A stretch of DNA of 33,039 bases from Rhodobacter sp. (GCA_027487575.1 JAIYDJ010000092.1:1-33039); one strand, 5' to 3'; positions 1-9,584 are shown, numbered from the stretch's first letter. A program made the numbers and translations. Notes: a model not told the origin generated them from the sequence alone.

Positions 1-346
1 CGGGCGTCATGCGGCCGTGCGTGCCGGGCACCAGCACCAGCTTTGCGCCATTGGTGAAGAATTCGGGTGCGCCGCATTCATCTTCGGCGATGTGGGCGTG
101 GGTATGGCAGAACACCGCCCCCCATGGCGGGCAGGCGATGGCACAGGCCAGCGCGTTGGCCGCGGTGCCGGTGGCCACCAGATAGACCGCGGCCTCGGGG
201 GCCTCGAACACGTCGCGCAACTGGGCGCGGACGCGGCCCATGAAGGGATCGTTGCCATACCCCAAAGCATAGCCCTCATTGGCGCGGGCCAAGGCCGCTA
301 TGATCTGCGGCGGGCAGCCGGACGTGTTGTCAGAGGCGAAATGCAT
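1..346 (-). CDS. ltaE: Low-specificity L-threonine aldolase, N-terminal part (cut by window edge)
   Basis: The first 115 residues are visible and run off the left edge. They begin MHFASDNTSGCPP and continue through GYGNDPF and YLVATGTAAN, the usual N-terminal pattern of PLP-dependent threonine aldolases / beta-eliminating lyases. The CHTHAHIAEDECGAPEF stretch matches the region where the family stacks a histidine on the cofactor. The PLP-binding lysine would lie outside the window, so it cannot be checked. Family knowledge: these enzymes cleave L-threonine or L-allo-threonine to glycine and acetaldehyde in the cytoplasm. The start codon shares one base with the stop codon of the upstream YcgN-family gene (TGATG), which suggests translational coupling. 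Confidence 0.85.
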   Translation of the reverse strand, partial: MHFASDNTSGCPPQIIAALARANEGYALGYGNDPFMGRVRAQLRDVFEAPEAAVYLVATGTAANALACAIACPPWGAVFCHTHAHIAEDECGAPEFFTNGAKLVLVPGTHGRMTP

Positions 347-795
347 CAGGGTTTTTCCTCGATCGTGTAGTCGTCCCAGTCTTCCTCGGGAACGGTGAGT
401 TCAGAAACCGTCCAGCCCCGCACCGAATTGCCCGAACTGTGCGTGCTTTCGGGATCGCCGGTCAGAAGCGGGTGCCAGTCGGGCAGCGGCTTGTTCTGGA
501 ACAGAAGACGGTAGGCGCAGGTCTGCGGCAGCCAGTAGGCGACCTTCGGCAGGGTCTTGGGCGACAGGCGGATGCACTGCGGCACGAAATCGTGCCGGTT
601 CGGATAGCTCATGCAGCGACAGGTATCGCCGTCGAGCAATTTGCAGGCGACCCGGGTGAATTCGACCTCGCCCGTGTCTTCGTATTCCAGTTTGTTGAGA
701 CAGCACTTGCCGCAGCCGTCACACAGCGACTCCCATTCGGGAATCGTCATCTTGGTCAGGGGAACGGTTTCCCAGAAGCGGGGGCGCGTGGTCAT
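346..795 (-). CDS. YcgN / UPF0260 family Cys-cluster protein
   Basis: 149-residue cytoplasmic protein with the Cys signature of the YkgJ/YcgN family: CDGCGKCC near residue 26, then CKLLDGDTCRC and a later Cys in PQCIRLSP. Family knowledge: this is a putative zinc- or iron-chelating domain whose biochemical role is not established. I chose the ATG at 795 (MTTRPRFWE) because family members begin close to the FWE motif. The longer frame up to 879 would add 28 low-complexity residues overlapping ribF. It lies 40 bases after ribF and overlaps the threonine aldolase start by one base, so it is probably the third gene of a maoC-ribF-ycgN-ltaE operon. Confidence 0.85.
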   Translation of the reverse strand: MTTRPRFWETVPLTKMTIPEWESLCDGCGKCCLNKLEYEDTGEVEFTRVACKLLDGDTCRCMSYPNRHDFVPQCIRLSPKTLPKVAYWLPQTCAYRLLFQNKPLPDWHPLLTGDPESTHSSGNSVRGWTVSELTVPEEDWDDYTIEEKP

Positions 796-835
796 GTGGG
801 GCAGCGTCGCCTCTGGCGCGGGAAAAGGGAAGGGG

Positions 836-1759
836 TCAGAGCGCGGAAAGGATGCCGCGGGCTTGGTGGGTGTCGGCATCCATCTGGGTGATCAGTGCTG
901 CGAGGCCGTCGAATTTCAGTTCAGGGCGCAGGTAGTCCACCAGCGCCACCGAAACATGCTGACCGTAAAGATCACCGTCGAAATCCATCAGAAAGGTTTC
1001 AAGGTTGGGCTGGTTTTCCCCGAACATCGGGCGCACCCCAAGGCTCGATGCGCCCTGGTAGGTGCCTTTGTGCGGCCCGGTCAGCACGTCCACCAGACTT
1101 GCATAGACGCCGAACCGTGGCAGGTGCAAACCGGAAAGGGACATGTTGGCCGTGGGATAGCCCAGTTCCCGGCCCCGCTTTTCGCCGTGGATGACCTCGC
1201 CCTCGATGCGGTGCCAATGGCCGAGCATCTTGGCCGCATCCCGTGTGCGCCCTTCCGTCAGGGCGGTGCGGATGGCGGTGGACGAGATTTCGATGCCACC
1301 CGACTGCACGATGTCGGCGACCGTCACGTCAAACCCGAACTCGCGCCCGAAGGTCTGCAGGTCGGCGGCGGTGCCGGCGCGACCCTTGCCGAAACAGAAA
1401 TCGGCCCCGACGACGACATGGGCGACGCCAAGCCCGTCGGACAGGATTTCACGCGCGAAGGCGATGGGTGTCAGGCCCGCCATGTAGGCATCGAACGGAA
1501 GCTGGTAGACATGCTGCACGCCCAGCTTGGCCAGACGGTTGGCGCGGGCTTCGGCATTCATCAGGCGGAAAGGGGGGGTGTGGGGGGCGAAGTATTCGCG
1601 GGGATGCGGCTCGAAGGTCAGAATGCCCAGCGGAGCTGAGGTCCGGGCGAGGTCGATGACGGTGCGGTGCCCAAGGTGAACGCCATCGAAGTTGCCCATG
1701 GCAACCGACGCGCCGCGGGCCGATGGGTCAAGCCCATGCCAGTGTTGGTGAATTTCCAT
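836..1759 (-). CDS. ribF: Bifunctional riboflavin kinase / FAD synthetase
   Basis: 307 residues, the normal RibF length. The N-terminal FAD synthetase domain carries GNFDGVHLGHR, the nucleotidyltransferase HxGH-type motif, and later FEPHPREYF and FCFGKGRAGT. The C-terminal riboflavin kinase domain carries GRELGYPTAN, the flavokinase PTAN motif, and ends with the FMDFDGDLYGQ region. Known role: riboflavin is phosphorylated to FMN and FMN is adenylated to FAD in the cytoplasm. The start at 1759 (MEIHQHWHG) is chosen because the 23 extra residues of the longer frame are Arg/Gly-rich and overlap the end of the upstream maoC-like gene. It follows that gene by 28 bases. Confidence 0.95.
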   Translation of the reverse strand: MEIHQHWHGLDPSARGASVAMGNFDGVHLGHRTVIDLARTSAPLGILTFEPHPREYFAPHTPPFRLMNAEARANRLAKLGVQHVYQLPFDAYMAGLTPIAFAREILSDGLGVAHVVVGADFCFGKGRAGTAADLQTFGREFGFDVTVADIVQSGGIEISSTAIRTALTEGRTRDAAKMLGHWHRIEGEVIHGEKRGRELGYPTANMSLSGLHLPRFGVYASLVDVLTGPHKGTYQGASSLGVRPMFGENQPNLETFLMDFDGDLYGQHVSVALVDYLRPELKFDGLAALITQMDADTHQARGILSAL

Positions 1760-1787
1760 TCTGCCCCTGCGCGGGGCCCCGGGCCCG

Positions 1788-2231
1788 CTAGTCGAACTTG
1801 CGGCTCGGCGCCAGAACCAGCGCTTCACCCTTCAAGACCACCGTTTTACCCACCGCACAATGAGTTTCAAGGGTGACCCGGCGTTTTGCGTGGTCGATGG
1901 CGGTCACGGTCACATGCGCATCCACCGTGTCGCCGGGGCGGACCGGCGCCATGAAACGCAGCGACTGGCCCAGGTAGACAGTGCCATGACCCGGAAGCTG
2001 TTCACCGATCACCGCCGAGATCAGGCCGGCCGTCAGCATGCCATGGGCGATCCGGCCTTCGAAAATGGTGTCGCGGGCATAGTCATCGTCCAGGTGCACC
2101 GGGTTCCGGTCGGTCGACACTTCGGCAAAAAGCTCGATATCCCGGTCGGTTACGGTTTTCCGCAAGGAGCGGGTCATGCCGATCTCGATGTCTTCGATGC
2201 AGATCGTGCCGCGGGGCATGTTGTCCAGCAT
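1788..2231 (-). CDS. MaoC-family (R)-specific enoyl-CoA hydratase
   Basis: 147 residues forming a single hot-dog fold domain. The hydratase motif is visible as TDRNPVHLDDDYA, containing the catalytic Asp and His of the D-x-N-P-x-H signature, followed by GRIAHGML. Family knowledge: such proteins hydrate trans-2-enoyl-CoA to (R)-3-hydroxyacyl-CoA and can feed polyhydroxyalkanoate synthesis (PhaJ) or fatty acid breakdown. Which of these applies cannot be told here because no pha gene is in view. The ATG at 2231 is the first in frame; MPRGT at 2219 is possible. It heads the minus-strand cluster leading into ribF. Confidence 0.88.
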   Translation of the reverse strand: MLDNMPRGTICIEDIEIGMTRSLRKTVTDRDIELFAEVSTDRNPVHLDDDYARDTIFEGRIAHGMLTAGLISAVIGEQLPGHGTVYLGQSLRFMAPVRPGDTVDAHVTVTAIDHAKRRVTLETHCAVGKTVVLKGEALVLAPSRKFD

Positions 2232-2335
2232 TGCGTGATTCCCGGATGTGGTATTGCAAGGCTAGACGACGCCGCGCCGCAGCGCAATCCGTTGCGCAAG
2301 AAATAATCGCCAGTGTGGCGGAATGCGCAATAAAG

Positions 2336-3226
2336 TTACCGAAGAAATCCGATCGACAGTGTCGCGCTGATTTGCCGGTCTTGCAGGTACGCCTCTAGCA
2401 AGGTCTTGTCCGGGTTGGAGAAGTCCGGGCCGAACTCGGCTGCGGCGATCCCGCCGGTCACGAAAAGGGTATCCAGACCTTCGCCCATGCCGCCTTGGAT
2501 GTCGGTGTTGATACCGTCGCCGATGCACAGGATGCGCGGTTCGGCGATGTCGGTGAAGGCCGTCAGGCGGCGGCGGGCAAGGTCGTAGATCGGCGGGTGC
2601 GGCTTGCCGAAGTAAAGCGCTTTTCCCCCCATGCTTTCATAGGCTTGCGCCAGGGCCCCCGCGCAGTAAAGCCGCTTGTGTCCCAGGTCGACGATGATGT
2701 CGGGGTTGGCGCAGAGCATCGGAAGGCCCAGCGTCTTGGCCATCAGCAGTTGCGCGCGATAGTCGTCGGGGGTTTCGGTCATGTCGTCGAACAGGCCGGT
2801 GCAGACGATGCCCTGTGCGTCGGACAAGGCGACACGTTCAATGGGTCGCGATGCCTTCAGGATGGGCAACAGATCATCGGCGAAATCGGTGAAGAACGGC
2901 AGGTCCTTTTCGGCACCGATGTGGTGAACCCGCGTTCCCACGGCCCCGGTGATCAGGGCGTATTGTGCGGCGTCGCCTGAAGACACCACCTCGTCCCATG
3001 CGTCACGCGGGACGCCCAGCCGTGCCAACTGATTGACGACGCTGGGTTTTGGACGTGGCGCGTTGGTCACCAGCACCACGATCCCGCCGCCCGCGCGATA
3101 GGCTTGCAGGGCTGCGACCGCCGCCGGAAAAGGTTTGACCCCATCGTGCAGGCAGCCCCAAAGGTCGCAGAACACCGCGTCGTAACGGTCGGCCACCTGG
3201 GCCAGATTGGCGATGATGTCGGTCAT
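2336..3226 (-). CDS. HAD-superfamily class IIA hydrolase (TIGR01459-like)
   Basis: 296-residue HAD phosphatase. Motif I is DLWGCLHDG near residue 21, in which DLWG replaces the classic DxDG as is usual for this subfamily. Motif II is LVTNAPRP, motif III includes GKPHPPIYDLA, and motif IV is CIGDGINTDIQGG. These suggest a cytoplasmic metal-dependent phosphatase related to NagD and sugar/nucleotide phosphatases; the substrate is unknown. The start at 3226 (MTDIIANL) is preceded by GGAAAGG seven bases upstream. The longer frame adds 24 residues encoded by a repeat-rich upstream segment and is unlikely. It stands alone between the pyrophosphatase and maoC. Confidence 0.88.
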   Translation of the reverse strand: MTDIIANLAQVADRYDAVFCDLWGCLHDGVKPFPAAVAALQAYRAGGGIVVLVTNAPRPKPSVVNQLARLGVPRDAWDEVVSSGDAAQYALITGAVGTRVHHIGAEKDLPFFTDFADDLLPILKASRPIERVALSDAQGIVCTGLFDDMTETPDDYRAQLLMAKTLGLPMLCANPDIIVDLGHKRLYCAGALAQAYESMGGKALYFGKPHPPIYDLARRRLTAFTDIAEPRILCIGDGINTDIQGGMGEGLDTLFVTGGIAAAEFGPDFSNPDKTLLEAYLQDRQISATLSIGFLR

Positions 3227-3248
3227 GGCGTGCCTTTCCGGGGTGTCT

Positions 3249-3291
3249 GGTTTGCGTATGGCAAACGTAAGGCGAACGTCGGGTTTGCGTA
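3249..3291. promoter_or_regulatory. Three copies of a TTTGCGTA-like motif upstream of the HAD gene
   Basis: GGTTTGCGTA occurs at 3249-3258 and again at 3282-3291, 33 bases apart on the same strand. Between them an inverted copy (GCAAACGTAA, 3261-3270) forms a GTTTGC / GCAAAC hairpin with the first. The cluster lies 22 to 66 bases upstream of the HAD start. The spacing suits operator sites, but no regulator can be named. Confidence 0.35.
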
Positions 3292-3314
3292 CCGACATCT
3301 GCGGGCTGTCGAAA

Positions 3315-4235
3315 TCACAGCTTCAGGGCGGGAATGATCTGTTTCTTGCGGCTCATGATGCCGGGAAGCAGCACGGTATCGCCCGTGACGGTACAGCCGA
3401 ACGACGCCTCTGCCACCGCTTTCACCAGATCGTTCGGGACCAGCAGCGTCGCCTGTTCGTTCAGGATGTCGATGATGAACAGCAGCACCTGTTCGGCCCC
3501 GTCTTCGGCTGCAACGGCAGGCATCGCGGCCATCAGCGCGGCCTTGCGGTCCAGCAGCACCTGCGGCGAAGTGGTTTCCAGAACCGAGATGCGCAACTCG
3601 TGTCCGTCGATGGTGTATTCCTTGGAATCCATCCGCAGCAGTTCGGCATCGGTGAAATGCGACACATCCGATTTGGCGGCGAACATCCGGGCGGCAAAGG
3701 CGGGGATGTCAAGACCCAGATCGGCTGCCAGCGATTCTGCCACGGCGCGGTCGGTCGGGGTTGTGGTGGGAGAGCGGAATTCCATCGTGTCCGACAGGAT
3801 GCACGACAGCATCGCGCCCTTGATCTGCGGGGGAAGCCCGGCAACGTCGGCCCCCATGATCCCGTGCATCACCGTGGCTGTGCAGGCGAGCGGACGCATG
3901 ACGACATCGATCGGGGTTCTGGTCTTCAGGCCGCCGACCAGCATGTGATGATCGATGATGGCCAGAATGTTGGCGTCGTGGATACCCGGCGGCAGTTCGG
4001 CGGGGTTGTTGGTGTCGACGATGACCACGTCCTGATCGGCTGTGATATCTGCGATGATCTCGGGCTTGGGCAGGTCCCAGTGGGACAGCAGGAAGGCCGC
4101 TTCGGTGTTCGGCTCGCCCAGAAGGCGGGGTTCCGCATTCCCGCCGCGCATGTTGGTCAGGTACCAGGCCCAGACGATGGCCGACAGGGTGGAATCGGTG
4201 TCGGGGGATTTGTGGCCGAAGACGAGCGTGGTCAT
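3315..4235 (-). CDS. ppaC: Manganese-dependent (family II) inorganic pyrophosphatase
   Basis: 306 residues with all the usual family II motifs. GHKSPDTD gives His8, Asp12 and Asp14, VIVDTN gives Asp74, LAIIDHH is the DHH motif at 95-97, SDTMEFRSPTTT supplies another metal ligand, and SRKK near residue 295 is the C-terminal pyrophosphate-binding motif. Known role: hydrolysis of pyrophosphate to two phosphates in the cytoplasm, driving biosynthetic reactions. It has no CBS or DRTGG insert, so it is the short unregulated form. The gene starts 88 bases before the HAD gene on the same strand and is divergent from the small ORF at 4448. Confidence 0.95.
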   Translation of the reverse strand: MTTLVFGHKSPDTDSTLSAIVWAWYLTNMRGGNAEPRLLGEPNTEAAFLLSHWDLPKPEIIADITADQDVVIVDTNNPAELPPGIHDANILAIIDHHMLVGGLKTRTPIDVVMRPLACTATVMHGIMGADVAGLPPQIKGAMLSCILSDTMEFRSPTTTPTDRAVAESLAADLGLDIPAFAARMFAAKSDVSHFTDAELLRMDSKEYTIDGHELRISVLETTSPQVLLDRKAALMAAMPAVAAEDGAEQVLLFIIDILNEQATLLVPNDLVKAVAEASFGCTVTGDTVLLPGIMSRKKQIIPALKL

Positions 4236-4307
4236 GGGTGGTTCCGTTTCTGAAGATTTGCGGCGGTTATAGGGGCGTGCCGCACGAATGTCACGCGCGG
4301 CGCGGCA

Positions 4308-4365
4308 TGCTGCTGCGATGCAGCATCAGGCAGATTGTGAAAGAGCCATGCATCCGGTGCATGGC
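4308..4365. repeat. Two adjacent small hairpins in the ppaC / 4448 divergent region
   Basis: TGCTGC-GAT-GCAGCA forms a six-base-pair hairpin near 4311-4325. GCCATGCA (4345-4352) and TGCATGGC (4358-4365) form an eight-base-pair hairpin with a five-base loop. Both lie in the 212-base intergenic segment upstream of the small ORF at 4448. They could be 5' UTR structure or protein-binding sites. No U-run follows, so they do not look like terminators. Confidence 0.4.
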
Positions 4366-4447
4366 GACCCGGCAAATTTCTGCGTTGCAGCAATGGGCCC
4401 GTGCCCCCACGTTGGGCGTACGGAACAACCCATGAAAGAAGAAAACC

Positions 4448-4645
4448 ATGTCTGCTCTTGTCGCCAAACCCGCTGTGTCGCTGGTGTCGGTCGCGCACCG
4501 CGTCCTGTCGGCCATTACCAATGTGTTTGTCAGCATCGCGGCAGCCGGGGCTGTGGCGAACGCGGTTGAAAACCACCGGACCCCCCGGAAGGCTGACCTG
4601 CGCGTGCTGGGTCTGGAGAACGTCGAGTTCAAGACGTACTACTGA
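4448..4645 (+). CDS. Small orphan protein, 65 residues, unknown function
   Basis: Predicted 65-residue protein starting MSALVAKPAVSL. It has an Ala/Val-rich helical stretch (residues 10-41, VAHRVLSAITNVFVSIAAAG) and a basic C-terminus ending ENVEFKTYY. The purine-rich AAAGAAGAAAACC directly before the ATG could serve as ribosome binding site. Codon use resembles the neighbours. I do not recognise the family. The hydrophobic stretch is amphipathic rather than a clean membrane helix. It is divergent from ppaC, convergent with the GumN gene, and preceded by two hairpins, so it may have its own promoter and a structured leader. Confidence 0.6.
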   Translation: MSALVAKPAVSLVSVAHRVLSAITNVFVSIAAAGAVANAVENHRTPRKADLRVLGLENVEFKTYY

Positions 4646-4648
4646 ACG

Positions 4649-5635
4649 TCAAAGCGGCAGGGGTTCAATCGTGAAACCCTCTGCCGCCAGAAGGTTAAGC
4701 ACCCCCTGTTCGCCCGACAGATGCAAGGCGCCGAAGGCCGCCATGACGGGGCCTTTGGACGCGGCGGCCAGAATGACCGGAATCCAGGCACGGTTGCGGT
4801 CCACCATCAGGGCGGTTTCCATGAGGCGCAGGTCGCGTTCGGCCTGCACCGGGTCGGCGCCGGGGGCTGTCGTAATCTGCAAGCGCGTGAATTCCCAGAT
4901 CAGGCGGCTTTCGCCCGCGAAATAACTGTCGGCAAGCGTGACCGACAGGTCGGCCGCCTGCGGCTCCATCGCCAGGGCCGACCGGATCATGGCGAGCTGG
5001 TCTGTCTGGGTCAGCGTGTCGAACAGGCTGAACAGGGTGTCATACGGTTCCAGCGCGCGGACGGGCACGCCGCGACGGTCGGCTTCCTCGATCACCAGCT
5101 TGTCAAGGCCGCGCCCGGTGGCGGCGCGCGGCATGTCGCAGGCCGGAATTCCCAGCATCATCGACAGGAACCACGGCTGGAACTTAGCCGCCATGAAGCC
5201 TGGGATGCCGCGCGCGGACATCGCGGCGGACAGCGCCTGCCATTCATCTTCGGGCAGCAGTTCGGGCAGGGTGGGGCCGTCGGTGATGGTCATCACGCCC
5301 GGTTCGCGCGCGATGCGTTCGGCCAGAGCCGCCTCTTCCGCCGGGCCCGCCTCGACCAGAACGGCGGTGGCAGAGGCGATGAGCGGCGTGACGGCAGCCA
5401 GCGTGGCGTCGTGGCGCGGATCCTCGAAATGGTAGGTTCCCAGAAGATGGACGGTCTGCAGGCCGCGCGTTGCCCGCCAGAGGTTGCCCTGCGGGTAGGG
5501 CACGGCGTTGGCAGCACTCCGCAACGCGGTCTGATCGGCGGCGGGCAAAGCTGCGATCAGGTTGTGGCCGTCGCACTGCGCCATCGACTGGACGGGCAGA
5601 AACATCAGGGCCAGCAGGGTCAGGGTACGCAGCAT
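4649..5635 (-). CDS. TraB/GumN family protein, exported
   Basis: 328 residues beginning with a signal peptide, MLRTLTLLALMFLPVQSMA, likely cleaved before QCDG. The family's two GxxH motifs are present: LLGTYHFEDPR near the N-terminus and FGALHLSGEQGVLNLL near the C-terminus, with conserved acidic residues in VLVEAGP. Family knowledge: TraB/GumN/Tiki proteins are putative metal-dependent proteases; the bacterial substrates are unknown. The start at 5635 has AAAGGAG just upstream, and the longer frame (to 5683) lacks a signal peptide at its end. It is divergent from groES. Confidence 0.87.
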   Translation of the reverse strand: MLRTLTLLALMFLPVQSMAQCDGHNLIAALPAADQTALRSAANAVPYPQGNLWRATRGLQTVHLLGTYHFEDPRHDATLAAVTPLIASATAVLVEAGPAEEAALAERIAREPGVMTITDGPTLPELLPEDEWQALSAAMSARGIPGFMAAKFQPWFLSMMLGIPACDMPRAATGRGLDKLVIEEADRRGVPVRALEPYDTLFSLFDTLTQTDQLAMIRSALAMEPQAADLSVTLADSYFAGESRLIWEFTRLQITTAPGADPVQAERDLRLMETALMVDRNRAWIPVILAAASKGPVMAAFGALHLSGEQGVLNLLAAEGFTIEPLPL

Positions 5636-5717
5636 CGGGGACTCCTTTGCACGGAAGGTGGCACCGTGCGGCCCGAAACCCAAGCGCGTTGTCGTGAAAT
5701 TTTCGCGAAGGCCCAGG

Positions 5718-5746
5718 TTGACGGCGCGGGTCGCGTTGGCTATGGA
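5718..5746 (+). promoter_or_regulatory. Promoter of groESL
   Basis: TTGACG at 5718-5723 and TATGGA at 5741-5746 are separated by 17 bases. This is a good sigma-70-type promoter. The expected transcription start (about 5753) falls at the first base of the CIRCE element. Confidence 0.7.
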
Positions 5747-5753
5747 AGCGTCG

Positions 5754-5780
5754 CTGGCACTCGTATTCGGTGAGTGCCAA
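5754..5780 (+). promoter_or_regulatory. CIRCE operator (HrcA binding site)
   Basis: CTGGCACTC, nine bases, then GAGTGCCAA. This matches the CIRCE inverted repeat GCACTC-N9-GAGTGC, with an outer G-C change from the common TTAGCACTC form. It lies between promoter and groES start, where HrcA normally binds to repress at low temperature. hrcA itself is not in the window. Confidence 0.92.
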
Positions 5781-5814
5781 TAAATTTAACCTGGAACCTA
5801 GGGAGTGTTACCAG

Positions 5815-6102
5815 ATGGCATTCAAACCGCTGCATGACCGCGTGCTGGTCCGTCGCATCGAAGGCGAAGACAAGACCAAGGGTGGTCTGATCATCCCCGA
5901 TACCGCCAAGGAAAAACCCGCAGAGGCCGAAGTCGTGGCAGTTGGCCCGGGCGCCCGCAAGGATTCTGGCGAACTGATCGAGATGTCGGTGAAGGCCGGC
6001 GACCGGATCATGTTCGGCAAATGGTCGGGCACCGAGATCAAGCTCGACGGCGAAGACCTGCTGATCATGAAGGAAAGCGACATTCTCGGCATTCTGGCCT
6101 GA
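5815..6102 (+). CDS. groES: Co-chaperonin GroES
   Basis: 95 residues, the normal GroES length. The mobile loop is visible as [20 protein letters not shown] (residues 17-36), and the sequence ends in ESDILGILA. Known role: heptameric lid of the GroEL folding chamber, cytoplasmic. The start at 5815 ([10 protein letters not shown]) has GGGAG nine bases upstream; the longer frame would begin inside the CIRCE element. It sits 39 bases before groEL in the same transcript, under the CIRCE operator. Confidence 0.98.
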   Translation: MAFKPLHDRVLVRRIEGEDKTKGGLIIPDTAKEKPAEAEVVAVGPGARKDSGELIEMSVKAGDRIMFGKWSGTEIKLDGEDLLIMKESDILGILA

Positions 6103-6120
6103 GACGTCGCCTTTCTGTAA

Positions 6121-7788
<1,668 letters not shown>

Positions 7789-7810
7789 TCCTTAAAGGAT
7801 CGTGTTAGGG

Positions 7811-7840
7811 AAAGGGCGCCTTCGGGCGCCCTTTTTTCTT
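7811..7840 (+). terminator. Intrinsic terminator of groESL
   Basis: AAAGGGCGCC, a TTCG tetraloop and GGCGCCCTTT form a ten-base-pair hairpin running into a T-rich tract. It lies 23 bases after the groEL stop. Confidence 0.93.
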
Positions 7841-7897
7841 TGTGCGACGGGTGGGTCGCGGGTAGGCTGGACCGGCGTTCTGGCAAAGGAATTGATC

Positions 7898-8230
7898 ATG
7901 GCGGAACCGAATTACCGGCAGACCCAGCTCGTGATGCTGTTCATGGGTGCCTTTCTGATCTTTGGCGCCGTCATGGCGACCATCATGCCTGCAGACGAAT
8001 TTCCGCCCTATGCCTACGCGGTCTTCAACATTGCGTTGGATGCGGTGATGACGGTGCTTCTGGTCATTCTGCTGGTGGGCACGTTGTCCGCACCATCCGG
8101 TGGATTGAAGCCGCTTGCCTTTGGAGTGGGCGTGCTCGGCATTCTGGCGGGGGCGGTTCAGGTGGCAATCCGGTTTACCAGCGACCATGCGTGGTGGACC
8201 GGCAATTACCTGCCGCCGGTGTTCGATTGA
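7898..8230 (+). CDS. Small membrane protein, unknown function
   Basis: 110 residues with three predicted membrane helices: LVMLFMGAFLIFGAVMATI (about 11-29), a second around NIALDAVMTVLLVILLVGTL (47-66), and a third around FGVGVLGILAGAVQVAI (75-92). The C-terminus WWTGNYLPPVFD is likely extracytoplasmic or interfacial. I do not recognise a named family. The start at 7898 has AAAGGA ahead of it; the longer frame would begin inside the groEL terminator and is rejected. The GNAT gene begins about 20 bases downstream, so the two are probably co-transcribed. Confidence 0.75.
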   Translation: MAEPNYRQTQLVMLFMGAFLIFGAVMATIMPADEFPPYAYAVFNIALDAVMTVLLVILLVGTLSAPSGGLKPLAFGVGVLGILAGAVQVAIRFTSDHAWWTGNYLPPVFD

Positions 8231-8249
8231 TGCGCAAGCGGGCCTGCGC

Positions 8250-8726
8250 GTGACGCCCGATTTTGCGCGGGGCTATCGTGTGGCCGATGATCCGGGCCTG
8301 CGCGTTCTGCTGACGGCAAGTTTCGGGGGGCCTGCGGAGGCCGGTCTGGTCGATGCGCTGCGCGCTGGTGGCCTGATGGCGGTGGAGCTGGTGCTGCCGG
8401 TGGAGGGTAGGATCATTGCCTGTGTCGCGCTGTCCCGCATGGTCGCGCCCGACGGGTGGCTGTGTCTGGCGCCCTTGTGCGTGGCAGAGGATTGGCGCGG
8501 GCGGGGCATTGCGGTGCGGATGGCGCAGGCGGCGGTCCGGCTGGCAGCGGGACGGACCGTCGTGGTGCTGGGCGCGCCTTCGCTTTACGAACGCGCCGGG
8601 TTCTCTCTGGAGCGGGCGGGGCGGCTGACCTCGCCGTACCCGATCAGAAACACGCTGATCGCGCGGCCGGGGGATGATGTTCCGGAGGCGGAATTGGTCT
8701 ATCCGGCCGCCTTTGCCGGGGTTTAG
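8250..8726 (+). CDS. GNAT-family N-acetyltransferase
   Basis: 158 residues with a GNAT fold. Motif A is seen in LCVAEDWRGRGIAVRMAQ, with the acetyl-CoA-binding R-G-x-G loop near residue 88. The LYERAGFSLER segment is the usual C-terminal beta-alpha of the fold. Family knowledge: acetyl transfer from acetyl-CoA to an amine; the substrate is unknown. The start is uncertain: the GTG at 8250 (VTPDFARGY) is best placed relative to family N-termini, though it has only a weak ribosome binding site. It is followed after three bases by the EamA transporter gene, suggesting one operon. Confidence 0.8.
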   Translation: MTPDFARGYRVADDPGLRVLLTASFGGPAEAGLVDALRAGGLMAVELVLPVEGRIIACVALSRMVAPDGWLCLAPLCVAEDWRGRGIAVRMAQAAVRLAAGRTVVVLGAPSLYERAGFSLERAGRLTSPYPIRNTLIARPGDDVPEAELVYPAAFAGV

Positions 8727-8729
8727 CGG

Positions 8730-9584
8730 ATGCGCCTGTTCCTGCTGACCGCCCTTGCGATGTGCGCTTTTGCGGCCAATTCGGTGCTGAACCGGATGGC
8801 GGTGGGGCAGGGGTTGATCGACCCGGTCAGCTTTGCCGTGGTGCGGCTGGTAGCGGGGGCGGTGATGCTGGCCGCGCTGATGGCGCTGCGGGCGCGGGGG
8901 GTGGTCTGGCCCGGCTGGCGGGGGCGGCTGGCGGGGGTGGGCGGGCTGCTGGTGTATCTGTTCGGCTTTTCGACGGCCTATGCGGGGCTGGATACCGGGT
9001 CGGGGGCGTTGATCCTGTTCGGGGTGGTGCAGGTGACGATGTTCGGCGGGGCGCTGGTGTCGGGCGATGCGGTGCCGCGCTTGCGCTGGGTGGGGCTTGG
9101 ACTGGCGCTGACCGGGCTGGCGGTGCTGTTGTGGCCGGGGCCGGGGGCGATGCTGAGCCTGCGGCATGGGATGGCGATGGCGGCGGCGGGGGTCGGCTGG
9201 GGCATTTATTCGCTGGCCGGGCGGGGCGCGCGGGATGCGGTGGCAGCCACGGCTTGGAACTTCGGGCTGGCGGTGCCGGTGGTGGCGGTGGGGCTGGCGG
9301 TGGCGCAGGTGCCGGTGGGCGGATCGCCTGCGGGGCTGGGGTTGGCGGTGGTGTCGGGGGCGGTTGCGTCGGGGTTGGGCTATGCGCTGTGGTATGCCGT
9401 GGTGCCTGCCCTTGGCGCCGGGCGGGCGGCTGTTGCGCAGTTGACCGTTCCGGTTATCGCTGCCGGGGCTGGTGTGGTGCTGCTGGGGGAAGGGGTTGGT
9501 GTGCGGCTGGTGGTGTCGGGGGGGTGTGTGCTGGCGGGGGTCGCGCTGGCCTCTTACCGCACCAGACGCTCCAGCGGATCGTAA
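8730..9584 (+). CDS. EamA/DMT-family membrane transporter
   Basis: 284 residues with about ten membrane helices in two EamA repeats. The first repeat begins MRLFLLTALAMCAFAANSVLNR and the second begins around GMAMAAAGVGWGIYSLAGRG. Family knowledge: drug/metabolite exporters of the inner membrane that move amino acids or related small molecules; the substrate is not predictable here. The gene is very G-rich on the coding strand, more than its neighbours. Its 3' end overlaps the convergent NUDIX gene by 31 bases. The close GNAT partner might modify the exported compound, which is only inference. Confidence 0.88.
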   Translation: MRLFLLTALAMCAFAANSVLNRMAVGQGLIDPVSFAVVRLVAGAVMLAALMALRARGVVWPGWRGRLAGVGGLLVYLFGFSTAYAGLDTGSGALILFGVVQVTMFGGALVSGDAVPRLRWVGLGLALTGLAVLLWPGPGAMLSLRHGMAMAAAGVGWGIYSLAGRGARDAVAATAWNFGLAVPVVAVGLAVAQVPVGGSPAGLGLAVVSGAVASGLGYALWYAVVPALGAGRAAVAQLTVPVIAAGAGVVLLGEGVGVRLVVSGGCVLAGVALASYRTRRSSGS

